Source of the DNA: Shinisaurus crocodilurus | Taxonomy: Eukaryota > Chordata > Lepidosauria > Squamata > Shinisauridae | Assembly: GCA_021292165.1 (NCBI GenBank) | Contig: JAHFWL010001232.1 | Coordinates: 1-64,000 of the forward strand | Direction: 5' to 3' | DNA: 64,000 nt | Shown: positions 10,215 through 21,605 of the stretch, piece after piece | Position numbering within the stretch: the first letter of the stretch is position 1 | Layout of the letters: each line of letters opens with the position of its first letter | Program-made: the position numbers and the translations under genes | The notes under the pieces: model-generated | Database searches by the model: none | Seen by the model: only the letters and a program-made list of their open reading frames with translations | Told to the model about the DNA's origin: nothing

Positions 10215-10702
10215 CCCCCTTGAGGGTGAGATGCAACATTTTGGATGTGTGAGAAATTCATTTCAGTTCAATTTTGATCAGGCAGAATTTACTCATTTCC
10301 CACCTCCCAGACCAATCACAGATTCGAATGCAATCTGTGATCGAAGTCCGAGCTTTTCCATGCGTTTCCGAGCTTGCAATGTGATTCGCGCCCCCCACCC
10401 CCACCCCACGCATTCAATGGCATGCGTACATTTGGCAAATGTGCAAGAAAAAAAAGCACACTTTTGAAAAATGCACACAAACACACTTTCGTCATGGGAG
10501 AAGAATACGTCCATTTCAAAGATGTGTACAATTGATGTGTACATCTGTAAAACTATGCACGGAAATACACACACATTTTCAGGCAAAAAGATGAAAACAA
10601 AGATTGTGATCTGATATGAACATGAAATGGAACAAGCTTCAAAGTGGAATTTGGAGAGTTTCAACAAGCTCGGGTTTTGCCTTGTACGCGCACATCCCTA
10701 GC
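10215..10702. repeat. AT-rich repeat of the CCATCCCT-ended family (candidate)
   Basis: It is rich in TGCACACAAA/TTTTGAAAAATGCA motifs and ends GCACATCCCTAG, resembling 16897-17520 and 45775-46192. Its left boundary is unclear. Confidence 0.4.
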
Positions 10703-11393
10703 TGTATTTCAGGGCCACAACAAGCACTACTTTAAAGACGTAGCAAGCAGATATTTAATGACCAGTCCACTCAGAGATAGAAACCAACGGGTGGTGGTAG
10801 GGGTTTTGTAAAAGAAAGAAAGAAATGTAATGCTCTAATGACGGCACAGGAAACAATGCAGTTGAGAGAATCTGTGCCCAGCTTTAATGACCCAAACTGT
10901 TGAGGGAGTTTTGCCTCACATACCACATTCATTAAGTAAGAGCAAAAATGATTAACTATGGCTATGCAGAAGAGCAACATAGTCCTATTAATAGACTGTT
11001 CCTTAGCTGACACTTTTTTCTATATATATTTTTTGGTTAGAAGGCTTTCAGTAAACTAACAGAGCGATTGTATCTTTGAATCACACCACCGAGAACCGCT
11101 CCAAAACCACCTTGCGGTAGTGGAACACAATACTATGCTGACGAAAAAAATCATGCTGGTGTAAGCAATACCTTCATGCCAGTGGGCGGATACTGGTTTA
11201 ACTTTTACACTGGCAAGACTCCTCCACCAGGACGGGGCGGGGGGGAGTGGATGGAGTTCAGGGGCATGGTGGGACAGGAATCGACCTAGTCAGAATTCTA
11301 TGTTTCCTCAAGGGTAAGTTCCATCCTCAGTGATGGCATAATGTTATGCCTGCAAAAGAAGTGAAATTTAAAGACTCTTATTACAGGGTTGCC

Positions 11394-13485
11394 ACTAAAA
11401 TTTCATTTTCCATTTCCCTAACTTTTCCTGACTTTCCCTGACCAACTTTTGTCAATTTCCTGGACCACCATTCAAAAATAAACCCAAGTTAAAAGAATTC
11501 ATGGGTTACACTGCATTAAATAACTGCTTTATTAAATGGTTTAAAACTGCACAAGTATCGAAAGGCATCTTTTTTGTCAAGATAGGAGCTTCAATATGAG
11601 CTTCTTTAAACATGGAGACTGAGTTCACATGATACAACAACCCACTGGGTTGTCGTGTCATGCGTACAAGGGACGGGTTCATCAGGGTGGCTTATTTTGG
11701 GGTTAGAAGTCACCCTGACAAGCCATGGCTTGTAGGAAGGTCTGTTTGACCCATGATGGGTTGTCATGTTGTCCAAACCGGGACGAAACAACCCATCATG
11801 GGTCAACCCCGACTACAAGGGAGCCACTTGGCAGGAGCAGCAAAACCCTCTTGCCACTCCTGGCAAGCGGCTAGCATGTGACCGCCATTGCCAGCTTGGG
11901 TGGCACTTTGGGGTGGGGCTGGCAAAGGCTTCTCCCATTCCCTGCTGCCACTGCAACCCATTTCAGGATCACTGCAGCTTGACCTTTCTTTTTTTAACCT
12001 TTTTTGGGGGGACGATCACAAAAGCCAGCTGTCAAGCAGACTTTCATGATCCCCATGGTGGTATCCATGGGGTGTCCCTCCAAGGACCCCCCCCCCCACA
12101 GTACCTTGGAGGGGCTGCCTGTGTTCACCCCCTTAAAAAAAATTTTTTTTTTGGTACCAATAATGAGTACAAATAATTGTGCTCATTTTTTAAAAAATCC
12201 GACCTGCCCGATTTGCGCATATCAGACAGGGCAGGTTAGCGCAAGGGGGTCCCTGGGCTAGGTAGTGGCCAGGGTGGGTGCCTGCTGGCCAAATCCAGCA
12301 GGCACCCACCTTGTACAGTGCCTACCCCAGGCTGCAGGTAAGTATTTCCCCCCTTCACAAGGAGCTGACAGGCTTGACTGGTCCAGACCTATCATCAGCT
12401 CCTTGCAAAGCACCAGGAGATCGCAGTTTGCAGAAAGGGGCTCTTTCCCTCCTTTTCATACCATGATCCCCTGGTTTTTTTGGGGGGGGAGATCAGGTGT
12501 CCCTAGTGCCCCCCCAGTTTTGCAAGTGGCCCCCACTGCTAGCATTGGGGGAACCTTCAAAACTAAAGGGGATTCATTTCCCACGGACAGGTGGAAGGGC
12601 TTGGTTTGACATGTGTCAAAGTAATGTCAAACTTGCGTACCCCTGGCACTGAGAATCCCGCCCAAGTTTTGTTGCTCCCTGAGATGCTAGCAACTTGGGG
12701 TGAATGGCAAAAATGAGGGGACACTTGGGACTCGTGATCACCCCAACCCCCCTGGGGATCCTGCTGAAAAAAGGGGTAATTGAGGGGGTGGCCCCCAAAA
12801 CACCATTTGCCACATGATCCCCAGGTTTTGGGGGGGGACCTCATGTGCCCCTGGGTCATCCACACCTGGAAAAGTGAGGGCAGCCCATGGGCACATGAGC
12901 ACCCCGCAAAATCCCCAAAGATTCTGCTCCTAAGGGTACTTCCTACACCCCCACCCCTTTTTCCCCAGCGCTTGCAAAGTGGGATTTGCAAAGTGCTACA
13001 GTGTTCATTTCTGGCAGGTACACTTGCTGGTTGACAAACTGTGGCAGGACTGGACTTTACAGCTGTCTAGAAGAAATAATGGCTGGCTTCTAAGCCTAGC
13101 CAGCCACAATTTGCTGACCCCTGTCAAAATATTCACATCTTCAAATCAATTGAAACTGATTTCGGTTTGTTTGAATGCACAAATTACCCAGTTGCAAGAA
13201 GCCAATCAGCTTCTCCCTAATAAAATAATGCTATCACATGCAGGTTCATTTTATTCTGTTTCGCTGTTAACAACCAATACACTTTTTCAAAATCATATAA
13301 TCATATTATGGAACATGTATCATTACATTATACCTGTATTCTGCAGCTTCTCTGCTCCAACTGCCTCCGGTGCAGACTGCCTTTTTGCAGCAGCATCTCA
13401 AAACATCCATTACATGAGTATAATTTAATCACAATTTCCCTGACCTTTTACCAATTTCCCTGACTTCCCAGAAAGTGGCAACCCT
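11394..13485. mobile_element. DNA transposon remnant with AGGGTTGCCACT ends
   Basis: The left end CAGGGTTGCCACT and right end AGTGGCAACCCT are inverted repeats. Inside each end, TTTCCCTGAC motifs repeat (11410-11460 and 13435-13466). No convincing 8-bp duplication was found. The interior shows no transposase reading. It carries inverted pairs ACCCATGATGGGTTGT/ACAACCCATCATGGGT near 11750-11803 and a 15-bp-arm hairpin at 12274-12310. Confidence 0.5.
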
Positions 13486-13641
13486 ATTAGGGTTGGTGGA
13501 GAAGGGCTGACTGCCTGCTTACTTCAGTGGCGCCATCAGGGCAGAAGGCCAAGACAAGAACCCTGCTCAGGGGGCGTTAAACACAGCAGGGCTGGCTTAC
13601 CACATTTTGAAGCAAGTGATGTAACACATAACCAACTAAAC

Positions 13642-13776
13642 CAGGGGTGGGCACCTCATGGCCCTCCAGATGTTTCAGCCTACAACCCCATCATTCCTCA
13701 CTATTGGCTGTGCTAGCTAGGGCTGATGGGAGTTGTAAACCAAAACATCTGGAGGGACACAAGTTGCCTACCTCTG
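13642..13776. mobile_element. hAT MITE (CAGGGGTGGGCACC family)
   Basis: A near-palindromic 135-bp element with ends CAGGGGTGGGC and TGCCTACCTCTG. It is flanked by AACTAAAC/AAGTAAAC, a 7-of-8 target duplication. Confidence 0.85.
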
Positions 13777-13984
13777 AAGTAAACCATTAAGTCCGGAGTC
13801 TAAAACTCCCTAACTGCACCACTGGCTTCTTTCATGTCTGCCTCCACAGACACAACAGAGGCTAAGATTCTAGCAAATTCTGTGGCCAATCACAGCACAC
13901 CATTGGGGCCACAGAAGCCTCAGCTAGGGTATCCAGATCTCATATATCAAGATGATATGTGGCGCTCTGACCCTGTGCCTCGAG

Positions 13985-14121
13985 CAGGAGTGGGCAGAAA
14001 GGAGATCCCTAGATGTGTTGGACTTCAACTCCCAGCATCCCTGACCACTGGCCATGCTGGCTGGGACTTCTGCAAGTTGAAGTCCAACACATCTGGAGAT
14101 CTACCAATCTTCCCACCCCTG
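13985..14121. mobile_element. hAT MITE, related palindromic copy
   Basis: The ends are CAGGAGTGGGC and CCCACCCCTG. The arms contain TGTTGGACTTCAACTCCC and its inverted partner. The flanking 8-mers agree only 5 of 8. Confidence 0.75.
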
Positions 14122-14229
14122 GCTTAAAGAACTAGGTGCACACAAGTGGAACCATTGGCAATGGAGCACCAAATATCCAACAGCTGGGAGCCCAAAAAGA
14201 AGTAAAGAAATGAGTAACATTTGTCATCT

Positions 14230-14717
14230 CAGAGGCGGTGTTAGGGGGTGGCCCACTAGAGCTGGAGCCCCGAATCTTTCATTTGGAGCCCCAAATCTCT
14301 GAGAGGCCCTCTGCCCCACCACCCTGCTGTCCACCCTGCTCAAATAAAGGGCCCTGATTATCTCTGTTGCATCTGATCCACCTGGGTTAGCTGGCTTTTT
14401 GCCCACATGTGCTTCACCTCTTGCTGCCCCCCCTTGAATCTTTCCATCTGAGTTTTTTTCCTGAAATCAAATGCCCTCCTCTCCCCTGTCCATACATCCC
14501 TTTTTGCAAATAGGGATGTCCTTAGGAGACAGGGTCCTTTAAAGACACGCACACAGAGACTTATTTCATAGATTTCATAGATCATAGAGTTGGAAGGAGC
14601 CTACAAGGCTATCGAGTCCAACCCCCTGCTCAAGAGACTTTAGACTAGAGCATATGCAAATTTGTGCTTTTTTTCTTTTTGTCCTGTGAGCCTTTTAGGT
14701 ACCTAGTACCACCCCTG
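14230..14717. mobile_element. hAT MITE (CAGAGGCGGTG family), copy 1
   Basis: It shares its whole length with 56808-57254, including GGAGCCCC...CATTTGGAGCCCC, CCTGAAATCAAATGCCCTCC and GGTGTCCTTAGGAGACAGGG. The ends are CAGAGGCGGTG and TACCACCCCTG. A 70-bp CR1 tail is inserted at 14563-14632. Confidence 0.85.
14563..14632 (-). mobile_element. Very short CR1/5S-SINE 3' tail insertion with TSD
   Basis: Reverse-oriented 3' tail only (complement of TTGAGCAGGGGGTTGGACTC to the ATTTCATAG repeats). It is flanked by a perfect duplication AGAGACTT (14555-14562 and 14633-14640). An extremely truncated target-primed insertion. Confidence 0.85.
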
Positions 14718-14980
14718 ATCTCTGAACTCAGAGTTACTTTGTCTCAGGACTCCAGGCACAAACACCCACCGGGAATTTCATCTCCACTGCTTTAACTACA
14801 AGCACAAGGCAAGGGGGGGCGGTCACCAGGGAGGGCAAGAGACAATGCCATAAAGAATGACATCTGCACTTTTTCCATCTCCCCCGCCCCCACAAGAAAA
14901 GAAATGGGTATGCAGAGCAATCGAACATCTGTCGGCCCGCTCTTTCCTGCAATACAGGAAGCTGTACTACCTCAATGATA

Positions 14981-15141
14981 GATTTCATAGATCATAGAAG
15001 GAGCCTACAAGGCTATCGAGTCCAACCCCCTGCTCAATGCAGGAAACTAGAGGAGGGGTCTCCCATCCAAGTAATAACCAGGCCTGACCCTGCTTAGCTT
15101 TCCACACTCAGACAAGCTGAGCCAGCATGAGCCACAGGCCT
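14981..15141 (-). repeat. 5S rRNA-derived SINE with CR1-like tail
   Basis: On the minus strand it reads a head GGCTCATGCTGGCTCAGC, then AAGCTAAGCAGGGTC and TTACTTGGATGGGAGACC (5S rRNA A box and C-box region), then TGCATTGAGCAGGGGGTTGG and a CR1-type tail ending in ATCTATGAAATCT repeats. Confidence 0.85.
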
Positions 15142-15150
15142 GTTATATAC

Positions 15151-15286
15151 TGGCCTCCCCCAACCTGGTGCCCTCCAGCTGTTTTGGACTTCAACTCCCA
15201 GGATTCCCGACCATTGGCCATGTTGGCTGGGGTTGCTGGGAGTCGAAGTCCAAAACCTCTCCAGGGGACAAGGTTGGGGAAGGTTG
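15151..15286. mobile_element. hAT MITE (CAGCCTTCCCCAACC family)
   Basis: A near-palindrome with TGGCCTCCCCCAACCTGG and its inverted partner AAGGTTGGGGAAGGTTG. The flanks TTATATAC/AGATATAC agree 6 of 8. Confidence 0.8.
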
Positions 15287-15580
15287 AGATATACTAATAA
15301 CCAACTCAATTTTCTAAGTGTGGATTCCTTATATAGTCAAAACAGCACCATTCATGCACAAGACTGAGGCATCCTGGAGATGACCTGACATAATCCCATA
15401 GTGTAGTTCCTTTCCCACTTCCTCTCTGCTCCATTTTCAAATTGCAACCAGGCGGGTTTCCAATCTCTCAGCCAAGCCGCTGTTTGGAGCAGCTTCTTGG
15501 CTTTTTAAAAGTTGAAGGGAGGGAAAAGGAAACCACCCTCATCACCTCATAAAGATCTAGTAATAAAGTTCTAAAGCGGA

Positions 15581-15822
15581 GAGCCAGTGTGGCCTAGTGG
15601 TTAGAGCGTTGGACTGGGACTTGGGAGTTCCGGGTTCTAGTCCCCATTTGGCCGTGAAGCTCACTGGGTGACTTTGGGCCAGTCATTGACTCTCAGCCTC
15701 ACCTACCTCACAGGGTTATTCTGAGGATAAAATGGAGAGGAGGAAGAGGAGCATTATGTAAGCCACCCTGGGCTCCTTGTAAGAGGAAAAGAGGCAGGAT
15801 ATGAATATAATACATAAATAAT
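15581..15822 (+). repeat. MIR-like tRNA/CORE SINE, full length
   Basis: Plus-strand copy: A box GTGGCCTAGTGGTTAGAGCG, B box GGGTTCTAGTCCC, CORE ACTTTGGGCCAGTCA, and a tail with (ATAA)n-like end. Confidence 0.92.
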
Positions 15823-16052
15823 ATACCCCACTTAAAACCCAAGCAATTTTCACCCCCCCCACACACAAAAGTCTCCAATCTTCTCCGCCCTAATGCCCCC
15901 TTGCAAGGGGACTAAGATCACAAAAAGATGGGAGGGGGGCTTAGCCCTCCCCTACAAAAAAATCTTGCCCAGTGGGCACAGAATGCTGGCTGATAGGGGA
16001 GGGGGAATGAAATATAGTATCCTAGAAGAGTTGGCTGGAAACCTTTACAGCA

Positions 16053-16118
16053 GTGTTCTCCAACCTTGGGTCCCCAGATGTTTTTGGCCTACAACTCCCA
16101 GCATGCCCCAGCCAGCCT
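16053..16118. repeat. Single arm of CAGTGTTCTCCAACC hAT MITE
   Basis: It matches the left arm of the palindromes at 50163 and 59805 (through CCCAGCATGCCCCAGCCAGC). The right arm is absent. Confidence 0.8.
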
Positions 16119-16342
16119 TGGTCCACTTGAACCAAGGAATCGGAGTCAATGCCACACAAAGACAGGCAAGGTCCCAGCCCAGCCCAAAGAGGAAGCTTTC
16201 GATAGCACTTCCTCTCCAGGAGCCCAATGGCCAGCCTCGGTGGGCGGGGCCAGTGCCTGAGAAGACTTCACTGGCACTGCCAGGAAGATGCTCCAAGCTG
16301 CAGTGCTGATAACTCCCTACATGAGGCAGTAGCCCACAGAAC

Positions 16343-16680
16343 TAGGGTGGCCATGTGTGTCCTACTTTACACAGAGGACAGTCCTCTCCTTGAAAGGCTG
16401 TCAGAGGACAGTTTTCTATTTGAAGGGCTGTCCACAGAGAAGGGGACTTGAAGTTGGCCAACAGCACTTAGCACCTGGGCAGTGGTCTGAGCAGACATAC
16501 ACACAGCAGGTCACCTGGTCACCGTCTTCCCCGCTATGGTGACGTGTAGTGCATTTCTACTTACATTATAGCATCATTTCTAAATGTGCTCTATGTGTAT
16601 AAATTAGCATTTGCACATTTGATGCAAGGTCCCTGTCCTCTTTATCGGTGGTATATACATGGCTGCCCTTCACAGAACTG
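16343..16680. mobile_element. hAT MITE (AGGGTGGCCA family) with TSD
   Basis: The ends are TAGGGTGGCCATG and CATGGCTGCCCTT. They are flanked by a perfect 8-bp duplication CACAGAAC (16335-16342, 16681-16688). The 5' half carries the AGAGGACAGTCCTCT palindromic motif. Confidence 0.9.
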
Positions 16681-16896
16681 AAGGCTCCTGGCCGTAGTCT
16701 CAAGCGAGTTCTGACAGCTCCATACTGGGGATATTCAGGGACTTGCCAATGAGAGAGCAGGGTGATTGGCTCAGGCATTCAGGATGGAAGAGCATCTGGG
16801 TAAGACTCCCCTCTCTCTGTTAAGGTGACAACTTATTATTGGAGGTATGAATCAGAAAGAATGCCTCTCAAGCTTCAAATCAATTTTTATTTACCA

Positions 16897-17520
16897 GTGA
16901 TGGGGGAGAAATTTGTTGGGTTGAAGTGAGACATTCTAATATCTCACTTTCAACCCAATATATGAACCAAAACCCAGTTTTGCTTCCAGCTTCACACAGC
17001 TTCAAATTTTGTAATGGCAGGGCTTTTTTTCTGGTGGAACTCACCGGAACTGAGTTCCAGCATCTTTTCTTCTATTAATTGCATTACAATTTAATCGCCA
17101 TCTACTCCCGAGGAAATGTAATCCAAGAGTTCCGGTACCTTTTTCTCCAGAAAAAAAGCACTGTGTAATGGAATTCTCCAATTGAAACACGCATGCAAAA
17201 AATGCATATATTAGGAGAAAGTGCATGCAACAATGCATGTATTTGTGAAAATAATATTTAAAAAAGGCATTATGTTAGGAAAATTGCTTGCAAAAACATG
17301 TATATCGGGCAAAACTGCATACAAAAATGTATGTGTTCAGATAAACACACAAAAACACATCCACATTTCCATGCACACTTAAAAAAAAAAAAAGCTCAAC
17401 GTTTGGGACAAACTCAATTTAAGATTAGAAAAATTCTCAAAGTTTGGGTCAAACTGAAATTCAGATTGGAAAAATGAGAAACGGAGAGGAATTGAAAGTG
17501 ACAGATTCGACCATCCCTAA
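16897..17520. repeat. AT-rich DNA element, periodic, with nested MITE
   Basis: The ends are CAGTGATGGGG and ACCATCCCT. The right half is periodic, about 36 bp, built from TGCATGCAAAAATGCATGTAT-like units alternating with GGAGAAA. It is interrupted by the hAT MITE at 17018-17163. Related to 45775-46192. Confidence 0.55.
17018..17163. mobile_element. hAT MITE (CAGGGCTTTTTTTC) with perfect TSD
   Basis: The ends CAGGGCTTTTTTTCTGG and CCAGAAAAAAAGCACTG are flanked by TGTAATGG on both sides (17010-17017, 17164-17171). The subterminal GGAACTCACCGGAACT/AGTTCCGGTACC is also inverted. Confidence 0.93.
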
Positions 17521-18930
17521 TATTGACATACAATTCAAGATCAGTTTCAGTTGGTGAGTACCGAGGACGTGGACAAGCTGCTTGGTCGAGTGAGGAGGAC
17601 TACTTGCCCTCTCGATCCTTGTCCTTCCTGGTTGGTCGTCCAGGGAGGAGATGCAGTTAGACAACAGTTACAACGTATTATTAATGCATCTCTCCAGGGA
17701 GGGAACCTTCCATCATGATTAAAAGAGGCGGTGGTACAGCCGCTTCTTAAAAAGCCCTCCCTGGATCCCCTGGACTATAACAACTATAGACCAGTATAAA
17801 ATCTCCCATTTTTGGGCAAGGTGATTGAAAGGGCGGTTGCCTTCCAACTCCAAGCAGTCTTGGATGACACCGATTTTCTAGACCCATCTCAAACCAGCTT
17901 CAGAGCAGGATACGGAGTTGAGACTGCTATGGTCGCCTTAGTGGATGATCTACGCCTGAGTACCGACAGGGGGAGTGTATCCCCATTGGTGCTTTTGGAC
18001 CTCTCAGTGGCTTTCGATACCATAGACCATGGTATCTTTCTGGAACGCCTGAGGGGATTGGGAATTGGGGGCACTGTGCTCCAGTGGTTCCGGTCCTACC
18101 TCTCAGGTAGGTTCTGGATGGTGATGCTTGGGGATAGCTGCTCCTCAAAAAAGGAGCTGCTATGTGGCGTGCCACAAGGTGCCATTCTGTCCCCAATGCT
18201 ATTTACTATTTACATGAAACCGCTGGGAGAGATCATCTGGAGGCATGGGGCGGGGTGTTATCAGTATGCTGATGACACCCAAATATATTTCTCTATGCCT
18301 TCGGTAACAGCGTCAGCTAAGGATAGTGTGCCTCCTCTGAATGAATGCTTGGAGGCGGTAATGGGCTGGATGAGGAAAAACAAACTGAAGCTGAATCCAG
18401 ACAAAACGGAGGTGCTTGCTGTCAAAGGCCACAACCTGGGTTTGGAGGTGTGTCAACCAGTTCTGGATGGGGTTACACTCCCCCTGAAAGACTGTGTTCA
18501 CAGCCTGGGGGTGCTTCTGGACCCGTCGCTTCAAATGACAGCTCAGATAGATGCGATGGCTAGGAGTGCCTACTATCAGCTCCGGCTGATACGCCAGCTG
18601 CGCCCCTTCCTAGAGTTGGAAGACCTAAAGACGGTAGTGCACGTGCTGGTAACTTTGAGGCTTGACTTCTTCCACAATGCGATGTACATAGGGCTACCTT
18701 TGTACCTAGTTCGGAAACTTCAATCGGTGCAAAATATGGCAGCCAGATTGGTCACCGGTACATCTAGAGGTGCCCATATTACACCAGCTTTAAAAGCATT
18801 ACACTGGCTGCCAATCAGTTTCCGGGCAAAGTATAAAGTGTTGGTTATTACCTTTAAAGCCCTACATGGTTTGGGTCCAGGTTACCTGCAGGATCGCCTT
18901 CTCCTGTACAATCCGCCCCACACACTTAGG
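17519..18930 (+). mobile_element. L2-clade LINE, reverse transcriptase part
   Basis: One long frame (from 17812 to 18930, reading on into the solo LTR) encodes most of an L2-type reverse transcriptase. Motif A is VLLDLSVAFDTIDHGIF, followed by GVPQGAILSPMLFTIYMKPL and motif C YQYADDTQIYF with the catalytic YADD. Then come a template-grip block MRKNKLKLNPDKTEVL and the C-terminal ALKALHWLPISFRAKYKVLV. Upstream similarity continues to about 17519 but with two in-frame stops (near 17719 and 17797). The apurinic endonuclease half is missing. The right end is cut by the LTR at 18931 and the element resumes at 19618. Confidence 0.92.
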
Positions 18931-19617
18931 TGTTGTGATATGTATCACATTACCAGCTGTGGCACATTGTTTACACATGGAAGGGACAGAATGGCGGGGT
19001 AAACAGGTTTATTATGTCTTTCTAGAATCTCGTGTTTTCGCAGGGGTTACTAGAGTGTGAGAGCAATATGAGCTAGTCACATGGTTTGTATGTTCTGATG
19101 ACGTGCTAACTTGTTTTCTGTCTGAAGCCATCTTAGAGAGAAGCTGAACTGCTTTCTTTCTTCTTCTTCTTCTTCTTCTTCTTCTTCTTCTTCTTCTTCT
19201 TCTTCTTCTTCTTCTTCTTCATGGTACAGCTTGCTGGACTTGTTACTGCTACAATGTAACGTCTTTGATGAAGTGGAGCTCAACTTACTCCACTGGATGT
19301 AATGCTTGCTAAGCATTTATACTCTGCACATGGACTGTAACTAGGAAATGTATACTCTGTAGAACTTTACTTGCTAAGTGAATAAACAGGTAGAATTAGA
19401 CCTGTGGTGTTTACAGAGTGTTTCCTGACTCCATGGATTAATCTGCAACGGAGAAGCTTTGTTGGTTCACTGGCACACACGCTGCACGCTGCATGCGGGA
19501 GGAGGGAGGTGAGATCTGGAAGATCTGTGTGTGGAATGTACAGGCGTCTGCTAGCACACAGACAAGGATTATAAATCTCCCAACCCGCACACACTCTGCT
19601 CAGGTCCAGTTCGAACA
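18931..19617 (+). mobile_element. Solo LTR inserted in L2, 5-bp TSD
   Basis: It begins TGTTGTGA and ends TTCGAACA (TG...CA with TGTT/AACA inverted ends). It is flanked by TTAGG on both sides (18926-18930, 19618-19622), and the L2 reading resumes exactly after it. It contains AATAAA near 19381 and a (TTC)n tract. The 687-bp length and 5-bp duplication fit a Ty3/gypsy-type or retroviral LTR. No internal genes remain, so it is a recombination product. Confidence 0.9.
19156..19220 (+). repeat. (TTC)n microsatellite
   Basis: About 21 TTC units inside the solo LTR. They produce a spurious poly-Glu frame on the minus strand. Confidence 0.97.
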
Positions 19618-19946
19618 TTAGGTCCTCTGGGAGGAATTTACTCCAGTCAGCCAAGACTAGGCTGGCGAGTACTACCCAGAGGACCTTCTCTTCTGCTGCT
19701 CCCAGACGGTGGAATGGCCTGTCGGAGGAGACTCGTCAACTAGATAGTCTCTTGGCTTTTAAAAAGGCCATAAAGACTGACCTCTTCCGACAGGCCTACC
19801 CAGTGGAATTTTAAGAGTTTTTAGGATACTTTTAAAGGTTTTTAAGAATATTTTAATAATATTTACTATGTTTTAACTAGTTGTGTATTTTATATTTATG
19901 GTTGTTCCCCGCCTCGATCTGAGTGGAGAGGCGGGTAAGAAATCTA

Positions 19947-19995
<49 letters not shown>
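19618..19995 (+). mobile_element. L2 LINE 3' end with (TTA)n tail
   Basis: Continuation of the L2 copy after the LTR: ACTACCCAGAGGACCTTCTC, AGACGGTGGAATGGCCTG, GGCCATAAAGACTGACCTC, the short 3' UTR GTTCCCCGCCTCGATCTGAG, and a (TTA)n tail at 19949-19995 that serves as the 3' terminus. Confidence 0.9.
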
Positions 19996-20844
19996 GATAC
20001 ATTATTTCACCCAACTGATCGCAATTGTAGGGAAAGCACCAGAGAGCAGATGAGTAAGAACTGGCACTTGATCAGTTTCAACACTGGCAATGAAGCTTTG
20101 CAAACTCAGGAAAGATTTCCACCCCAAAAAACGAAATCTCAGATGTCAGTCTGAAATAAATCTGCAGCCCTCAAATGACAAGCCTGGTTGACTGAGCGGC
20201 ATCCTTCACAAGGAATGTGCATTGCTTTTCTCTTCTAAGAGCTTTACGAGAACCCTGTGGAGATGCAAAAGGGAGCATTCCTTTAATGCTTGGAAAGAAG
20301 CAGTCAGTGTGTGTTCTGCATTTGCACCAAACTACACATCAACCTCTTTCTCTTCACAGCATCTCATGGGCTTCCTTCAAGCCCCAGATTCCAGCCCTTG
20401 CACTGAGAGGGATCATTCTGAGGTCTGAGGAAAACTGATCTCTTCTCAAACACAGGAAGGGTCCGATATATGTCATTAGACTTAAAAAGGAAAAATAAAA
20501 TGAGCATGCAGATACTCCCTAAGGGACCAGGGTTTGGGATGAGGTCCTAATACCTCATCATTCCAGATTCTCAGATCCATGCGCTGCAGTTCATATGGCC
20601 ATGTCTTCCGAGGTGGTTCAGGCTACATTTGTGACTTGCCAAAGAAACTGATTTCCTTTCGGCTAGGTGGGGTTAGATCTCCTGCAGAAAAGTTGACATC
20701 AGCCACAATGCAGTGCATTCCCCCACCCATCCCATGTGCTTTTTGGATAGGCAAAAAGTGCTAGCTAGCTTGTTTGGCCCTGGAGAGGGAAGACTTGCCT
20801 TTATTGATGCAATAGTTACAAGCTAAAGCACCAGGGGTTAAGAA

Positions 20845-21365
20845 CATAAAAACAGCCATGCTGGATCAGACCAAGGGTCCATCTAGTCCAGCATTCTGTT
20901 TACACAGTGGCCAACCAGCTGCCCACGAGATCCCACATGCAGGACATGAGTGCAAAAACACCCTCCCGCCCATGTTTCCCAGCAACTGGTGCACATAGGC
21001 ACACTGCCTCTGATACTGGAGGTAGCATATAGCCATCAGGACTAGTAGCCATTGATAGCCTCCATGAATTTGTCCAATCCCCTTTTAAAACCGTTCAAAC
21101 TGGTGACCATCACTACATCTTGTGGAAGTGAATTCCATACTTTAACTATGCACACTGTGTGACAAAGGACATCCTTTTATTTGTCCTGCATCTTCCACCA
21201 ATCTTCCATCCGGCTGCCATATTCAGCTTCATGGGATGACCCCTTTGGGTTCTAGTATTATGAGGGAAAGAGAAAAACATCTCTCTGTCCACTTTCTCCA
21301 CACCAGGCATCATTTTGTACACCTCTATCATGTCTCTCCTTACTCACCTTTTTTCTAAGCTAAAC
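20845..21365 (-). mobile_element. CR1 LINE 3' fragment, antisense
   Basis: On the minus strand it reads EVYKMMPGVEKVDREMFFSF then HNTRTQRGHPMKLN, the CR1 C-terminal region. It ends at the left with the 3' UTR complement of GCTGGATCAGACCAAGGGTC. Frameshifts break it. Confidence 0.85.
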
Positions 21366-21605
21366 CTGGGTTGGATCCAGATTTAGGAGCATGCAACTCG
21401 GCTGGCGGAAGTGAATGTCCCTGCCCCCATCATCTCTATGGTAGCCCCTCCAGTGCCCTGAAAATGCTACACAGAGGATCAGGAACCCCGCTAAATGGGG
21501 TGAGTTGTGGTGCATGGGGGGAGGGGGAATCCCCCAAAATTGAGCAGAGGCACCTTCTGCGAGCAGAGCCCTTCTATCCACAGAAGGCAGATCCTGGATC
21601 CAACC
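21365..21605. repeat. MITE with CCTGGGTTGGATCCAG ends
   Basis: A 16-bp inverted repeat: CCTGGGTTGGATCCAG near 21365 and CTGGATCCAACCCAGG at 21594-21609. The next element starts inside its right end. Confidence 0.6.

Noticed and set aside
15581..15660. Possible tRNA gene (A and B boxes)
   Set aside because: It is the head of a multi-copy SINE followed by a CORE and LINE-like tail; no acceptor stem closes. The same applies to the other SINE heads.
19077..19316. Poly-glutamate open frame on the minus strand
   Set aside because: Produced by the (TTC)n microsatellite in the solo LTR.
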